Source: an uncultured Verrucomicrobiales bacterium
GTDB taxonomy: Bacteria > Verrucomicrobiota > Verrucomicrobiae > Limisphaerales > CANJSG01
Reading direction: 5' to 3'
NCBI GenBank assembly: GCA_946480965.1
Contig: CAMLMI010000067.1
Location: forward strand, 1-16,915
DNA: 16,915 nt
Shown: positions 1-7,497 of the stretch, piece after piece
How positions within the stretch are numbered: position 1 is the stretch's first letter
Layout: each line of letters opens with the position of its first letter
Translations under genes and position numbers: made by a program
The notes under the pieces: generated by a model
The model's database searches: none
What the model was told of the DNA's origin: nothing
The model's input: only the letters and a program-made list of their open reading frames with translations

Positions 1-1605
1 CATGTGCGCGACGACATCGATCTTCGCCAGCGACTGTTCGGCCGGAAAGGTGCGAGCGGCAAGCCGGAAGCGGTGTCTCTCTACTCCATGAGGCAGGCCA
101 TCGAGGAGGAGTTCATCCTCGACGTGGTGAAGCACTACACCACCTACGCCACCTACTATCGGTTGGTGAAGGCGATGGAGGACGATCCAAACCTCCCGAA
201 GAAACAGGCGGCTCGGGCGTTGGCCAAGTTCATGAGCCTGCACCCGCACAACATCGCCCAGAAGACGGAGGTGATGATCGAGCATTTTCGCCACCAAGTG
301 CGCGGCCTGCTCGACGGCCGGGCCAAGGCGATGGTGGTAACTTCGTCGCGGCTCCATGCGGTGCGCTACAGGAACGCGTTTCAGGACTACCTCGCGAAGA
401 ACAACATCGCGAACATCCGGCCGCTCGTGGCTTTCAGCGGAAAGGTCAAGGATCCGGAAACCGGCCTCGAATATACCGAGCCTGGAATGAACACGGACTG
501 TGTGACCGGTGAGTCGATCAGCGAGAAGAAGCTCCCGTTGCGGTTCGCCTCGCCGGACTACCAGATCCTGCTCGTGGCGAGCAAATACCAGACAGGCTTC
601 GACCAGCCCTTGCTGTGCGCAATGTATGTGGATCGCCGATTGGACGGCGTGCAGGCGGTGCAGACCCTGTCACGTCTGAACCGGATGATCCCGGGCAAGG
701 AAGAGCCGTTCGTCCTCGATTTCGTCAACAAGGCGGACGACATCCTGACCGCCTTCAAGCCCTACTTCGACGCCACGCTCTTGGAGGAGGAGTCGGATCC
801 CCACCAGTTGGAGCAACTCAAACACGAGCTGGAATCGGCCCAGATCTACCATTGGAGCGAGGTCGAAGCCTTTTGCAGGATCTTCTTCAAACCGCCCGCC
901 AAACAGACCGCCGGCGATCATGCCGCCATGCAGCTGCATCTCCAGCCGGCGAAAGATCGATTCAAAGGATTGCCCGAGCGGGAGCAACGCGAGGCGTTCC
1001 GCGACAAGCTGAGGGGCTTCGTTAACCTCTACGCGTTCCTCATCCAGATCGCCCCCTACACCGACGAGCCGTTGGAAATGCTCTACAGCTTTGGTCGGGC
1101 ATTGTTGCCGCTTCTGAGGACGGATCGAGACACGGAGCATGTGAGCGTTGGCGACGATGTCCGCCTCCAATACTACCGCCTGCAAAAGACTCATTCCGGC
1201 GGGCTGAATCTCAAAGAGGGCGACGTCGTGGAGGTGAAGAGCCCGACGGATGTGGGAACCCGTCAGGCCAAGGAAGAGAAGGCACCGCTATCGGAGATCA
1301 TCGAGGTGCTCAACGCGAAGTTCGGGACCAACTTTACCGACGAGGATCGGCTGTTCTTCGAGCAGATCCGAACCAAGGCCGCCAACAACGACCGCGTCGT
1401 CCAACTCCGGCGAGCCAATCCCTTCGACAAGTTCCAGCTTGGTCTGAAACAGATTCTCGAAGACCTGATGGTTCAACGCATGGCGGACAACGACAAGATC
1501 GTCACCCGTTTCATGGACGACCGCGATTTCAATGCAGCCGTGTCGGCCGTCCTCGCCAAAACGATCTACGAGTCGATTTCGCCGATGGGCAAAAGTCCGG
1601 AATAG
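1..1605 (+). CDS. hsdR: Type I restriction endonuclease subunit R (HsdR), C-terminal part
   Basis: The reading frame is open at base 1, so the gene is cut by the window edge and the GTG at base 4 is not its start. About 534 residues remain, against roughly 1000 for a complete HsdR. HsdR is the ATP-dependent translocase and nuclease subunit of type I restriction enzymes and acts with HsdS and HsdM. The visible part holds the second helicase domain. KYQTGFDQP (about residue 195 from base 1) is the motif V region, and QTLSRLNR (about 221-228) is the motif VI equivalent, followed by FVLDFVN. Next comes the all-helical C-terminal region, with YAFLIQIAPYTDEPLEMLY near residue 347, typical of this family. 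The nuclease and Walker A/B motifs would lie upstream of the window. No disruption is seen up to the TAG stop. Partner hsdM/hsdS genes are not in view. Family assignment is firm; the specificity class is not determinable. Confidence 0.88.
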   Translation, partial: HVRDDIDLRQRLFGRKGASGKPEAVSLYSMRQAIEEEFILDVVKHYTTYATYYRLVKAMEDDPNLPKKQAARALAKFMSLHPHNIAQKTEVMIEHFRHQVRGLLDGRAKAMVVTSSRLHAVRYRNAFQDYLAKNNIANIRPLVAFSGKVKDPETGLEYTEPGMNTDCVTGESISEKKLPLRFASPDYQILLVASKYQTGFDQPLLCAMYVDRRLDGVQAVQTLSRLNRMIPGKEEPFVLDFVNKADDILTAFKPYFDATLLEEESDPHQLEQLKHELESAQIYHWSEVEAFCRIFFKPPAKQTAGDHAAMQLHLQPAKDRFKGLPEREQREAFRDKLRGFVNLYAFLIQIAPYTDEPLEMLYSFGRALLPLLRTDRDTEHVSVGDDVRLQYYRLQKTHSGGLNLKEGDVVEVKSPTDVGTRQAKEEKAPLSEIIEVLNAKFGTNFTDEDRLFFEQIRTKAANNDRVVQLRRANPFDKFQLGLKQILEDLMVQRMADNDKIVTRFMDDRDFNAAVSAVLAKTIYESISPMGKSPE

Positions 1606-1678
1606 CAAGGGGAGCCACTTGCCGTAGTTGCACCGCTGACCGAATCGCGTGTCGTTCTGAACCCGTTCTCTCCGATCT

Positions 1679-2338
1679 ATGTTCAACCGCCTCCGCCGAC
1701 TCTTCCAACGCAAGCCGCCGGAACCAGAAAGCGACCATGAAGCGGGTCGTCATTGGGACGAACACAAAAGCCGCATCTTGGAGGGCTTCCTCGGGAAAGA
1801 GCACGACATGGTGATGCACGCGATCATTCCATACGCAGTCGGCGGCTTTCTCGATCTCTACTACTACCCGAAAGGCGTTCCCGGAACTGCGGTCGCCACG
1901 AAAGAGCTGAGCGACGCACCTACTCGGGGATCATCCAACAGGACCTTCAAGAGCTATGAGATGGTGATGTTCACCAGACACGAGCTGGACCTCGACGCCG
2001 CCAAGAACAAGGACACGGCATTCGGAAAAGCCCACAGCAACATCAACAGTGTTCTCAACCTGCTGGCCCGCTACAGCGCAGAAGCGTCTCTGAATCCCGG
2101 TGAAACCTGCTCCACTCCCGAAGACATGGAGCGTGTTGGCGGGAAGTGCTTCGTCTTCGATGGCTATGGTCCGCACTCGGACGACGTCGCCGAGGACTTC
2201 GGACTGCTCCTGGTCATTGAGGTTCACCGTTCCGAGATGGAGTATGCCCGGGAGCATGGCGGTGATGCGCTGCTCCAAATCCTCAAGGACGCCGGCCACC
2301 ATCCGTATTCCGATCTGGACCGCGAGCCGGTCGTGTAG
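1679..2338 (+). CDS. SUFU (suppressor of fused) domain protein, 219 aa
   Basis: A small soluble protein with no signal peptide or membrane segment. It has a basic N-terminus (1-12), then a SUFU-like fold from about residue 20 to the end. Family-like features are GGFLDLYYYP (55-64), the ATKELSDAP segment (73-81) matching the 'vT.GmSd.p' signature, a strand YEMVMF (93-98) followed by an acidic helix, and the C-terminal LLLVIEVHRSEMEYAREHGG (176-195), which matches the 'lvPIt..E..ya...G' end of SUFU proteins. Bacterial SUFU proteins are often immunity proteins of polymorphic toxin systems; others have no known role. The gene follows hsdR after 73 bp on the same strand and may be co-transcribed with it. 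The ATG at 1679 is chosen because the domain needs most of the frame; no Shine-Dalgarno sequence is visible before it. No cognate toxin is seen beside it. Domain call is good; function is inference. Confidence 0.72.
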   Translation: MFNRLRRLFQRKPPEPESDHEAGRHWDEHKSRILEGFLGKEHDMVMHAIIPYAVGGFLDLYYYPKGVPGTAVATKELSDAPTRGSSNRTFKSYEMVMFTRHELDLDAAKNKDTAFGKAHSNINSVLNLLARYSAEASLNPGETCSTPEDMERVGGKCFVFDGYGPHSDDVAEDFGLLLVIEVHRSEMEYAREHGGDALLQILKDAGHHPYSDLDREPVV

Positions 2339-2467
2339 ATTGGAGATTTCCGTTTCCACGGGCTTGCTCATTGGCTTTTGCGGTGCGCCCACAGCCTCAC
2401 TGGCCAGTGGAGAGTGGTCGGTTCTTGGCGGCCTTGCGGCGAGGACTTGTGGGGTGATGATAGATCC

Positions 2468-2743
2468 ATGCCAGAACACCTCGCGCCCGGCGCGTTCGTG
2501 GAGGAAACCAGCTTCCGAGCGAAACCCATCGAAGGAGTTCCCACCAGCACCGCCGGATTCGTCGCGCTGACCCGTCGAAGCGTTGCTTATTCCGGGGCCA
2601 CTCTTGTTACCAATGTCTCCGAGTTCGAGCGCCAGTTCGGTTAGCGAGCCGATTTTCAGATCCAACCGCAGATCAACTATCTGGCACATGCCGTTCGGGC
2701 CTTCTTTGCCAAAGGCGGAAAGAGTCTCTGGGCGGCGGCGGTG
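2468..2743 (+). pseudogene. Phage tail sheath protein, frameshifted and truncated N-terminal remnant
   Basis: Starting at ATG 2468 the frame reads MPEHLAPGAFVEETSFRAKP and continues IEGVPTSTAGFVALTRR, then ATLVTNVSEFERQFG. This is the conserved N-terminus of contractile tail sheath proteins (myophages, tailocins, extracellular injection systems). A TAG at 2642-2644 stops it. Similarity resumes in the +1 frame as SEPIFRSN (2643-2666). It then returns to the first frame from 2669 as QINYLAHAVRAFFAKGGKSL. Missing bases near 2639-2643 and one missing base near 2667 explain the shifts. Recognisable similarity ends around 2743; an intact sheath has several hundred residues, so most of the gene is gone. 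The minus-strand operon ends 55 bp further on. The rest of the 2339-2797 stretch shows no gene, only a 12-bp palindrome at 2398-2409. Sheath origin is very likely; phage versus injection-system origin cannot be told. Confidence 0.8.
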
Positions 2744-2797
2744 GTTCCGTCCGGAGTCGGCCGGCGCGGATACGCTTCGTTCGAAGCAGAACCCCGG

Positions 2798-5700
2798 CTA
2801 CCTCTCAACGACGCGGTAGAACTGAGTGGCCGATGCTTCAGCGGTCTCTGAGTCGAACTGAAGCTTGCCAGCCACAACGGCAAGCGTGCCGGAAACAGTC
2901 TTCCAAACAGGATTGGAACCGCCGATTTCTCCGGTGCTCTGAATTTCAAACCGCCACGGCTCCGAAGCAATTGCTCCATCGGGATCGGTGAAGGCCAGCC
3001 TCATGCGACCGTCCGGCAACCGCACCAGATCCTGCAGGCGTTGGGGCATCTGAACCCATAGGGCTGCGTCAGCGGAAACGACTCCGCCGAAGTCGTTGGT
3101 CACGGCGACGGAATAGAGGCCGACATCGACCCGGAGGGCCGATTCCAAGACAAGGGTGGCATTGGTTGCGCCATCAACGGGTTGCCCGTTGAACCGCCAC
3201 TGATAGCGCGCGAGCGGAGCGGCTCCGGCCAATCCGACCCGCAGGGTCATCCCGCCCGTTCCGATGGAAACCGTGTTGGTCGCATTGGGCTGGATGGCGA
3301 TCACTGGAGCCGGCGGCGGCTGGGTCACCGTCAGCACAACATGCCCGTCGGCGTTGGTTTTTTCACCATCCACGGCGATCTGGTATTCTTGGCCGGCCAC
3401 GGCGGAGAACAGCACACGGCTGGAGTATGCGGTATCCCGCACCATGTCGTCGTTCTCGGCCACCGGCACGAGCCCCGTGAGGGTCGCTCCGGTGTAGACA
3501 CCGAGCAGCGTGTCGAACTCGCTGCCATGGGTATGGATCTCGACCAGCCCGTTCGCGGGAGCGGTCCACTTCCACCAAACGGAGCGGCTGCCCAGCTCGT
3601 CGCCATGATGGGGTTCTCCGACCTCGCGGGTCGCGCCGAGGATCGAACCCCGGACCACGTTGGAGGCGCCGACGATCGTCAGCCGCTGGGCAAAAGCGTC
3701 GTTGAACATCTCGGCCGAAACGACCAGCTCCGCCGCGGTGCTGGTGGCCACGCCGAGGGCATTGCTCACCACCACTTGGAATTCACCCGAATCCCCCACC
3801 GCCGGATTGGTCAGCGCCAGTTCGGCTCCGGTCGCGCCGGGCCATGGAACGCCGTTGCGCAGCCATTGATAGGCCAAGGGCGCGGTGCCAGTGGCGACAA
3901 CCTTGAACCGCACGACCTCTCCCCCGCCCGCCCCACCGGCGAACCGGGCCTGGCCCACGGGGTTTTCGTGGATCGTCGGCGCGGAGGCTTCCGGCGAACC
4001 CGGAACCACCGCCAGGGCGATGAACCCGATCTGGCCGGCGTAACCGTCCACCGCGATTCGGTAGGTGGTTTCGGCCACGGCTTGGAAGGTCACCCGGCTT
4101 TGCAGATGGCCGGGGTCGAGGTCGTCGTTCTGATCCACCAGCGACAGCCCGCTCACCGTGTCGCCGGTATAGACCGCGAGCACGGTGTCGAACTGGCTGC
4201 CGACCGTCGAAATTGTCACCGAACCGTCGTTGGGCGCGGTCCACGTCCACCAGACGGAGTGCCCGTCCGTCGTGCCGGCGTGGAACGGTTCGCCCGTCTC
4301 CCGCCCGGCCCCGATGTTTGAACCGACCACTTCGAGAAAGGGCGCGGCCAAGGGCGACGCATGGGCAAACTCGTCGTTGGCGTGCAGCGGCTCGTTCGGG
4401 AACTGGCGCACGCCCAGAACGACCCGGCCGCTCTCGGCGCCGTCGCCGTTGTTGAACCCATCGACCGCCACCACATATTCGACGCCTTCCACCGCCTCGA
4501 AGGTCAGCATGCTGCGGCCGTCGCCCGCGCTGCGACGATCCTGGGCGACACAGGTCAGCGATCCGACGCTGCTGCCCTGGTAGACCGCCAGCAGGGTTTC
4601 AAACTCGCTGCCAATCGTGTCGAACCGCACCGGCGCTGTCGCCGGAGCAACCCACGACCACCAAACCGACCGGCCGCCGTCGTTGCCGGCATGGACCGGT
4701 TCGTTCGGTTCGACCGTGGCGTTGGTGTTGAAGCCGGCCACACGATTGGTCTGGCCGGTGAGCGCATAGCGGTTCGCGAAAAGATCGTTGCCCCCCGGCA
4801 GTTCGACCTCGGGCTGGAAGAGCCCCAGCACCACCGTTCCCGTGGCGACGCTGCCGTCCGCGAAACGATAACCGTCCACCGCGATCTGGTAGGTTTCGCC
4901 CGCCGTCGCCTGGAAGAGCACCGTGCTGCCCAGCTCGGGCCGGAGCGGATCGCCGTCGTCGTTCTCGGCGACCAGGACCAGCTCGGTCAAGGCGTTCCCC
5001 GTATAGACGGCGAGGGCGGTGTCGAAGGAGCTGTTGCGCGTGGACACCACGACCGGGCCGGAGAAATGCGCGGTCCAGGTCCACCAGAGCGAGCGGCCGC
5101 CGGCATTGCCGCCGTGGTCCGGCTCGCCCGGTTCCTTCGTCGCGGCGGCGTTGGACTCCGTCACCAGGTTGGTCTGGCCGCCCAAGGTGGTGCGGTCCGC
5201 GAAGCGATCGTTCAGAATGTCGGACAGCGCGAGGTTGAGCACGATCGGGCCTTCCGACACGCCGCCGCTGCCGGTCGCGCCATCGACCGCGAAGTGGTAG
5301 CGGATGCCCGCCTGCGCGTTGAAGCGGACCAAGGCCGCCCCTGCGTCGCTGCGCTGGTCGTCCAGTCCCACGACTTCGAGCGAAGCCATAGTGGTGCCGG
5401 TATAGACGGCCAACACGGTTTCGGCGGTGCTGCCCAGCGTATCGACCACGTAGGTCCCGTCGGCCGGAGCGATCCACGTCCACCAGACGGATTGGCCGCC
5501 TTCGTTGGCCGGATGGAGCGGCTCGTTCGGCTCGACCGTGGCTCCCCGGTTGTCGTCGTGGACGCGGGGCGCATCCGTCGGGAACTCCAGGGCCTGCGCG
5601 AAGAAGTCGTTGTTCGCCGATTGCGCCAAGTTCAACACGATGTCGCCTTCCGCCGCCGGGTTTCCGCCCGGCTTCCGGCCGACCACGGCGATCTGGTAGG

Positions 5701-6829
5701 CGGTTCCGGCGACGGCGCGGAAGACGACGCGGCTCGTCGCCGCGCTGCCGAACACCGCGTCGTCGTTGGCCGCGACCGACGTCAGTCCCGCCAGCGTCGA
5801 GCCCGTGTAAACCGCCAGCACGGTGTCGAGCGGACCTCCCGCGCCGGCCGTGCTTCCTGCGGTATCCAGCACCACGAGCCCGGCCTGCGGCGCGGTCCAA
5901 GTCCACCAAAGCGACCCGTCGCTGGCGACACCGGCATGGACCGGCTCGCCGGGTTCACGGGTGGCTCCGACGCTGTGAGCCGTGGCGATCGTCTGGGCAC
6001 CGGAAAGCGTTCCGCGGCTGGCAAAGGCGTCCAGGCCCGAGGTCGACAGCACCGTCAGCGTCGCCACCGAACTGGTCACGCTGCCGTAGGCGTTGGTGAT
6101 GACGACGCGGTAGTTGCCCGCATCCGACAGGTCCGCTCCGGCCACGACATGGCTGGCCGCAAGTCCAACAGACAGCGGGACTCCGTCCTTTTGCCAAAGG
6201 TAGACCAGCGGAAAGCTTCCCGTGGCCTCCACATGGAACGCCACGGTGGCCCCGGCTTCCGCAGAGACGGTTTTTCCAGTCGGCTGCACCTTGATGGCCG
6301 GCGCCGCGGCGGCCACCGGCAAATAGACGCCAAGATGGACGTCGCCGTTGGCGCCAGCGTAGCCGTCCACGGCAAAGTGGTAGGTCGTTCCTCGGATTGC
6401 CGGAAACGCGACGCGGCTGGTGGGCAAACCGGGCGCATCGTCGTCGGCCGCCACCAGAGTCAAAGCGCCGACCGAGTCGCCCATATAGACGGCCAACAGC
6501 GTGTCGAACGAGCTGCCCGCCGTTTCGGCCACCACGAGGCCGCTGTCCGGCGCGACCCACGTCCACCAGACGGAGGCCGTCGCCACGTTTCCAGCGTGGG
6601 CCGGCTCGGTGGCTTCGTAAGTGGCGCCGCCGCTGCTGGAGACCACAAGATTGGTGCTGCCGGACAACAGAGTGGCGGAAGAAAACGTGTCGTTGAGCGG
6701 ACTAGCCGCGCTGGCGGCGCTAAGTCCCAAGACGGCCACCGCCACACCCAGGAGAAGTCTGCGAGGAAACCCGGAAGCCCTTTCCGAAATGGCCCGGAGC
6801 GGACGCGGTTGGAAAAGAGAAGTGGTCAT
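2798..6829 (-). CDS. Secreted repeat protein: seven PPC-like domains with three Ig-like domains, 1343 aa
   Basis: The start is the ATG at 6829, which overlaps the stop of the preceding gene (ATGA) and directly precedes a signal peptide (about 1-42: basic stretch, hydrophobic core LLLGVAVAVLGLSAASA). The longer frame opening at 7045 would bury that signal under 72 arginine-rich residues. The mature protein has seven repeats of about 130 residues (44-171, 264-403, 405-536, 537-672, 679-810, 817-943, 1041-1170). Each carries SVWWTWTAP, an FDTLLAVYTG strand, a VAxNDD loop and a YxIAVDGY strand, resembling bacterial pre-peptidase C-terminal (PPC) beta-sandwiches. Ig-like domains sit at about 177-261, 950-1038 and 1173-1261. 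The C-terminus (1262-1343) ends QFYRVVER, a module common in Verrucomicrobiota. I noticed only one Cys, at about 760. No enzyme motif is seen. It is probably an adhesive or scaffold protein outside the inner membrane; no PEP-CTERM or LPXTG anchor is visible. It is the last gene of the operon. Confidence 0.85.
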   Translation of the reverse strand: MTTSLFQPRPLRAISERASGFPRRLLLGVAVAVLGLSAASAASPLNDTFSSATLLSGSTNLVVSSSGGATYEATEPAHAGNVATASVWWTWVAPDSGLVVAETAGSSFDTLLAVYMGDSVGALTLVAADDDAPGLPTSRVAFPAIRGTTYHFAVDGYAGANGDVHLGVYLPVAAAAPAIKVQPTGKTVSAEAGATVAFHVEATGSFPLVYLWQKDGVPLSVGLAASHVVAGADLSDAGNYRVVITNAYGSVTSSVATLTVLSTSGLDAFASRGTLSGAQTIATAHSVGATREPGEPVHAGVASDGSLWWTWTAPQAGLVVLDTAGSTAGAGGPLDTVLAVYTGSTLAGLTSVAANDDAVFGSAATSRVVFRAVAGTAYQIAVVGRKPGGNPAAEGDIVLNLAQSANNDFFAQALEFPTDAPRVHDDNRGATVEPNEPLHPANEGGQSVWWTWIAPADGTYVVDTLGSTAETVLAVYTGTTMASLEVVGLDDQRSDAGAALVRFNAQAGIRYHFAVDGATGSGGVSEGPIVLNLALSDILNDRFADRTTLGGQTNLVTESNAAATKEPGEPDHGGNAGGRSLWWTWTAHFSGPVVVSTRNSSFDTALAVYTGNALTELVLVAENDDGDPLRPELGSTVLFQATAGETYQIAVDGYRFADGSVATGTVVLGLFQPEVELPGGNDLFANRYALTGQTNRVAGFNTNATVEPNEPVHAGNDGGRSVWWSWVAPATAPVRFDTIGSEFETLLAVYQGSSVGSLTCVAQDRRSAGDGRSMLTFEAVEGVEYVVAVDGFNNGDGAESGRVVLGVRQFPNEPLHANDEFAHASPLAAPFLEVVGSNIGAGRETGEPFHAGTTDGHSVWWTWTAPNDGSVTISTVGSQFDTVLAVYTGDTVSGLSLVDQNDDLDPGHLQSRVTFQAVAETTYRIAVDGYAGQIGFIALAVVPGSPEASAPTIHENPVGQARFAGGAGGGEVVRFKVVATGTAPLAYQWLRNGVPWPGATGAELALTNPAVGDSGEFQVVVSNALGVATSTAAELVVSAEMFNDAFAQRLTIVGASNVVRGSILGATREVGEPHHGDELGSRSVWWKWTAPANGLVEIHTHGSEFDTLLGVYTGATLTGLVPVAENDDMVRDTAYSSRVLFSAVAGQEYQIAVDGEKTNADGHVVLTVTQPPPAPVIAIQPNATNTVSIGTGGMTLRVGLAGAAPLARYQWRFNGQPVDGATNATLVLESALRVDVGLYSVAVTNDFGGVVSADAALWVQMPQRLQDLVRLPDGRMRLAFTDPDGAIASEPWRFEIQSTGEIGGSNPVWKTVSGTLAVVAGKLQFDSETAEASATQFYRVVER
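3320..6700 (-). repeat. Intragenic array of seven PPC-like repeats interrupted by two Ig-like domains
   Basis: Approximate module borders in transcription order: R1 6700-6317, Ig 6301-6047, R2 6040-5621, R3 5617-5222, R4 5221-4814, R5 4795-4400, R6 4381-4001, Ig 3982-3716, R7 3709-3320; a third Ig follows at 3313-3047. The similarity is visible in DNA: near-identical tracts reading cacgtccaccagacgga occur near 4243, 5472 and 6557, and tracts like tagacggccaacac recur at the LAVYTG positions. The array therefore arose by internal duplication of a unit of about 400 bp. R3 and R5 have lost the usual NDD loop (they have LDDQRS and QDRRSA), and R2 carries a short insertion before its LDTVLAVYTG strand. 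Confidence 0.85.
6826..6829 (-). promoter_or_regulatory. ATGA stop/start overlap (likely translational coupling)
   Basis: On the minus strand the TGA of the MORN-repeat gene (6828-6826) overlaps the ATG of the PPC/Ig repeat gene (6829-6827). With no clear Shine-Dalgarno sequence before the second gene, re-initiation by the same ribosome is the likely way it is translated, which would tie the amounts of the two proteins together. The overlap is seen directly; coupling is inferred. Confidence 0.6.
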
Positions 6830-7485
6830 TTCGATTGAGCGGTGCTCAGTGGAAGTTTGTCGCCCGGCAAGGCGCTGGGTTCCCAGCGGACGCCGGCGGG
6901 ATGGACCTGCCGGGAGAGAACCTCGCCGTGCTCCATCATGGCTTCGGCCTTCAGCGACCCGTCCGGGTGCCACGCGAGGGAAAGTCCGTGCGGTTTTCCG
7001 TCGGCGAAGGACGCCTCGGCCGCCAGCTGGCCGTTCTCGTGCCACTGGCGATAGGTCCCCTGCTGGCGTCCGTCGACCAATTCACCTTCGGAGCGCTTCC
7101 GGCCGTTGTCATGCCAGGTCGTGCGCACGCCATGAGGCAGGCCTTGGCGGAAGTGTTCGGTCAATTCGCAAACGCCGTTGGTGAACCATCCGACCGACTC
7201 GCCGTGAAGCCGGCCGTCCACCACTTCGGTCCGGAGCTTCAACGCCCCGCCTTCGTAGTGGTCGGTCACCTCGCCGGTGAACGCGATCGGCGAACCGGGA
7301 AGGAAAAACCGCGCGTCACGGACCTCCAACGTCCGACGGGCCACGGCCGGCGTTTCGGCGGGCGGAGGAACGGTCCCCTGCCCGGCCCACCAGACCGCCG
7401 TGCCGGTAACGACCAAGAGCAAGGCCAACCAAGCCCACCACGACCGAGGTCGGGCGGACGACGAAGATGCGGGAAGCGGAGTCAT
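6826..7485 (-). CDS. Membrane-anchored MORN-repeat (YwqK-like) protein, 219 aa
   Basis: Residues 1-15 are Ser/Arg-rich and are followed by one strong hydrophobic helix (about 16-34, WWAWLALLLVVTGTAVWWA). The protein is thus probably a single-pass membrane protein with the rest in the periplasm. After a Pro-rich linker come about five MORN-2-type repeats of about 23 residues between 77 and 190. They show the pattern 'W..NG....E..f.dG..hG' in WHDNGRKRSEGELVDGRQQG, WHENGQLAAEASFADGKPHG and WHPDGSLKAEAMM. Such proteins are often labelled YwqK-family antitoxins in databases, but that label is based on the repeats and does not prove an antitoxin role. MORN repeats elsewhere make elongated beta surfaces that bind proteins or lipids. 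The gene starts 12 bp after the previous one and overlaps the next by 4 bp, so it belongs to the operon. No Shine-Dalgarno sequence is evident. Repeat assignment is firm; role unknown. Confidence 0.8.
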   Translation of the reverse strand: MTPLPASSSSARPRSWWAWLALLLVVTGTAVWWAGQGTVPPPAETPAVARRTLEVRDARFFLPGSPIAFTGEVTDHYEGGALKLRTEVVDGRLHGESVGWFTNGVCELTEHFRQGLPHGVRTTWHDNGRKRSEGELVDGRQQGTYRQWHENGQLAAEASFADGKPHGLSLAWHPDGSLKAEAMMEHGEVLSRQVHPAGVRWEPSALPGDKLPLSTAQSK

Positions 7486-7497
7486 GGTCGGAACCCG

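Noticed and set aside
4..6. GTG at base 4 as the start of the restriction gene
   Set aside because: The frame is open to base 1 and the product lacks the nuclease and first helicase domain, so the true start is outside the window.
2398..2409. Perfect 12-bp palindrome cactggccagtg between the SUFU gene and the sheath remnant
   Set aside because: There is no loop, no T-run and no extension of pairing. It could be an operator half-site but may be chance, so it is not called as a terminator.
2378..2467. Upstream extension of the sheath frame to ATG 2378
   Set aside because: Sheath similarity begins exactly at the ATG at 2468 (MPEHLAPG); the 30 codons before it have no similarity.
2774..2787. 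Short hairpin gcttcgttcgaagc just past the end of the operon
   Set aside because: The stem is 5-6 bp with no following U tract on either strand, too weak to call an intrinsic terminator.
4361..6838. An 825-codon plus-strand open frame opposite the PPC/Ig repeat gene
   Set aside because: Same codon-phase mirror effect; the translation repeats only because the sense strand is a repeat array.
6830..7045. Longer N-terminus (72 extra residues) for the PPC/Ig repeat protein
   Set aside because: The extra part is Arg-rich, overlaps the MORN gene in another frame and would bury the signal peptide. The ATG at 6829 gives an ATGA overlap and a standard signal peptide.
6826..7485. Calling the MORN gene an antitoxin
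   Set aside because: The YwqK label rests on the repeats alone; no toxin gene is paired with it and it has a membrane helix, so only a neutral name is given.
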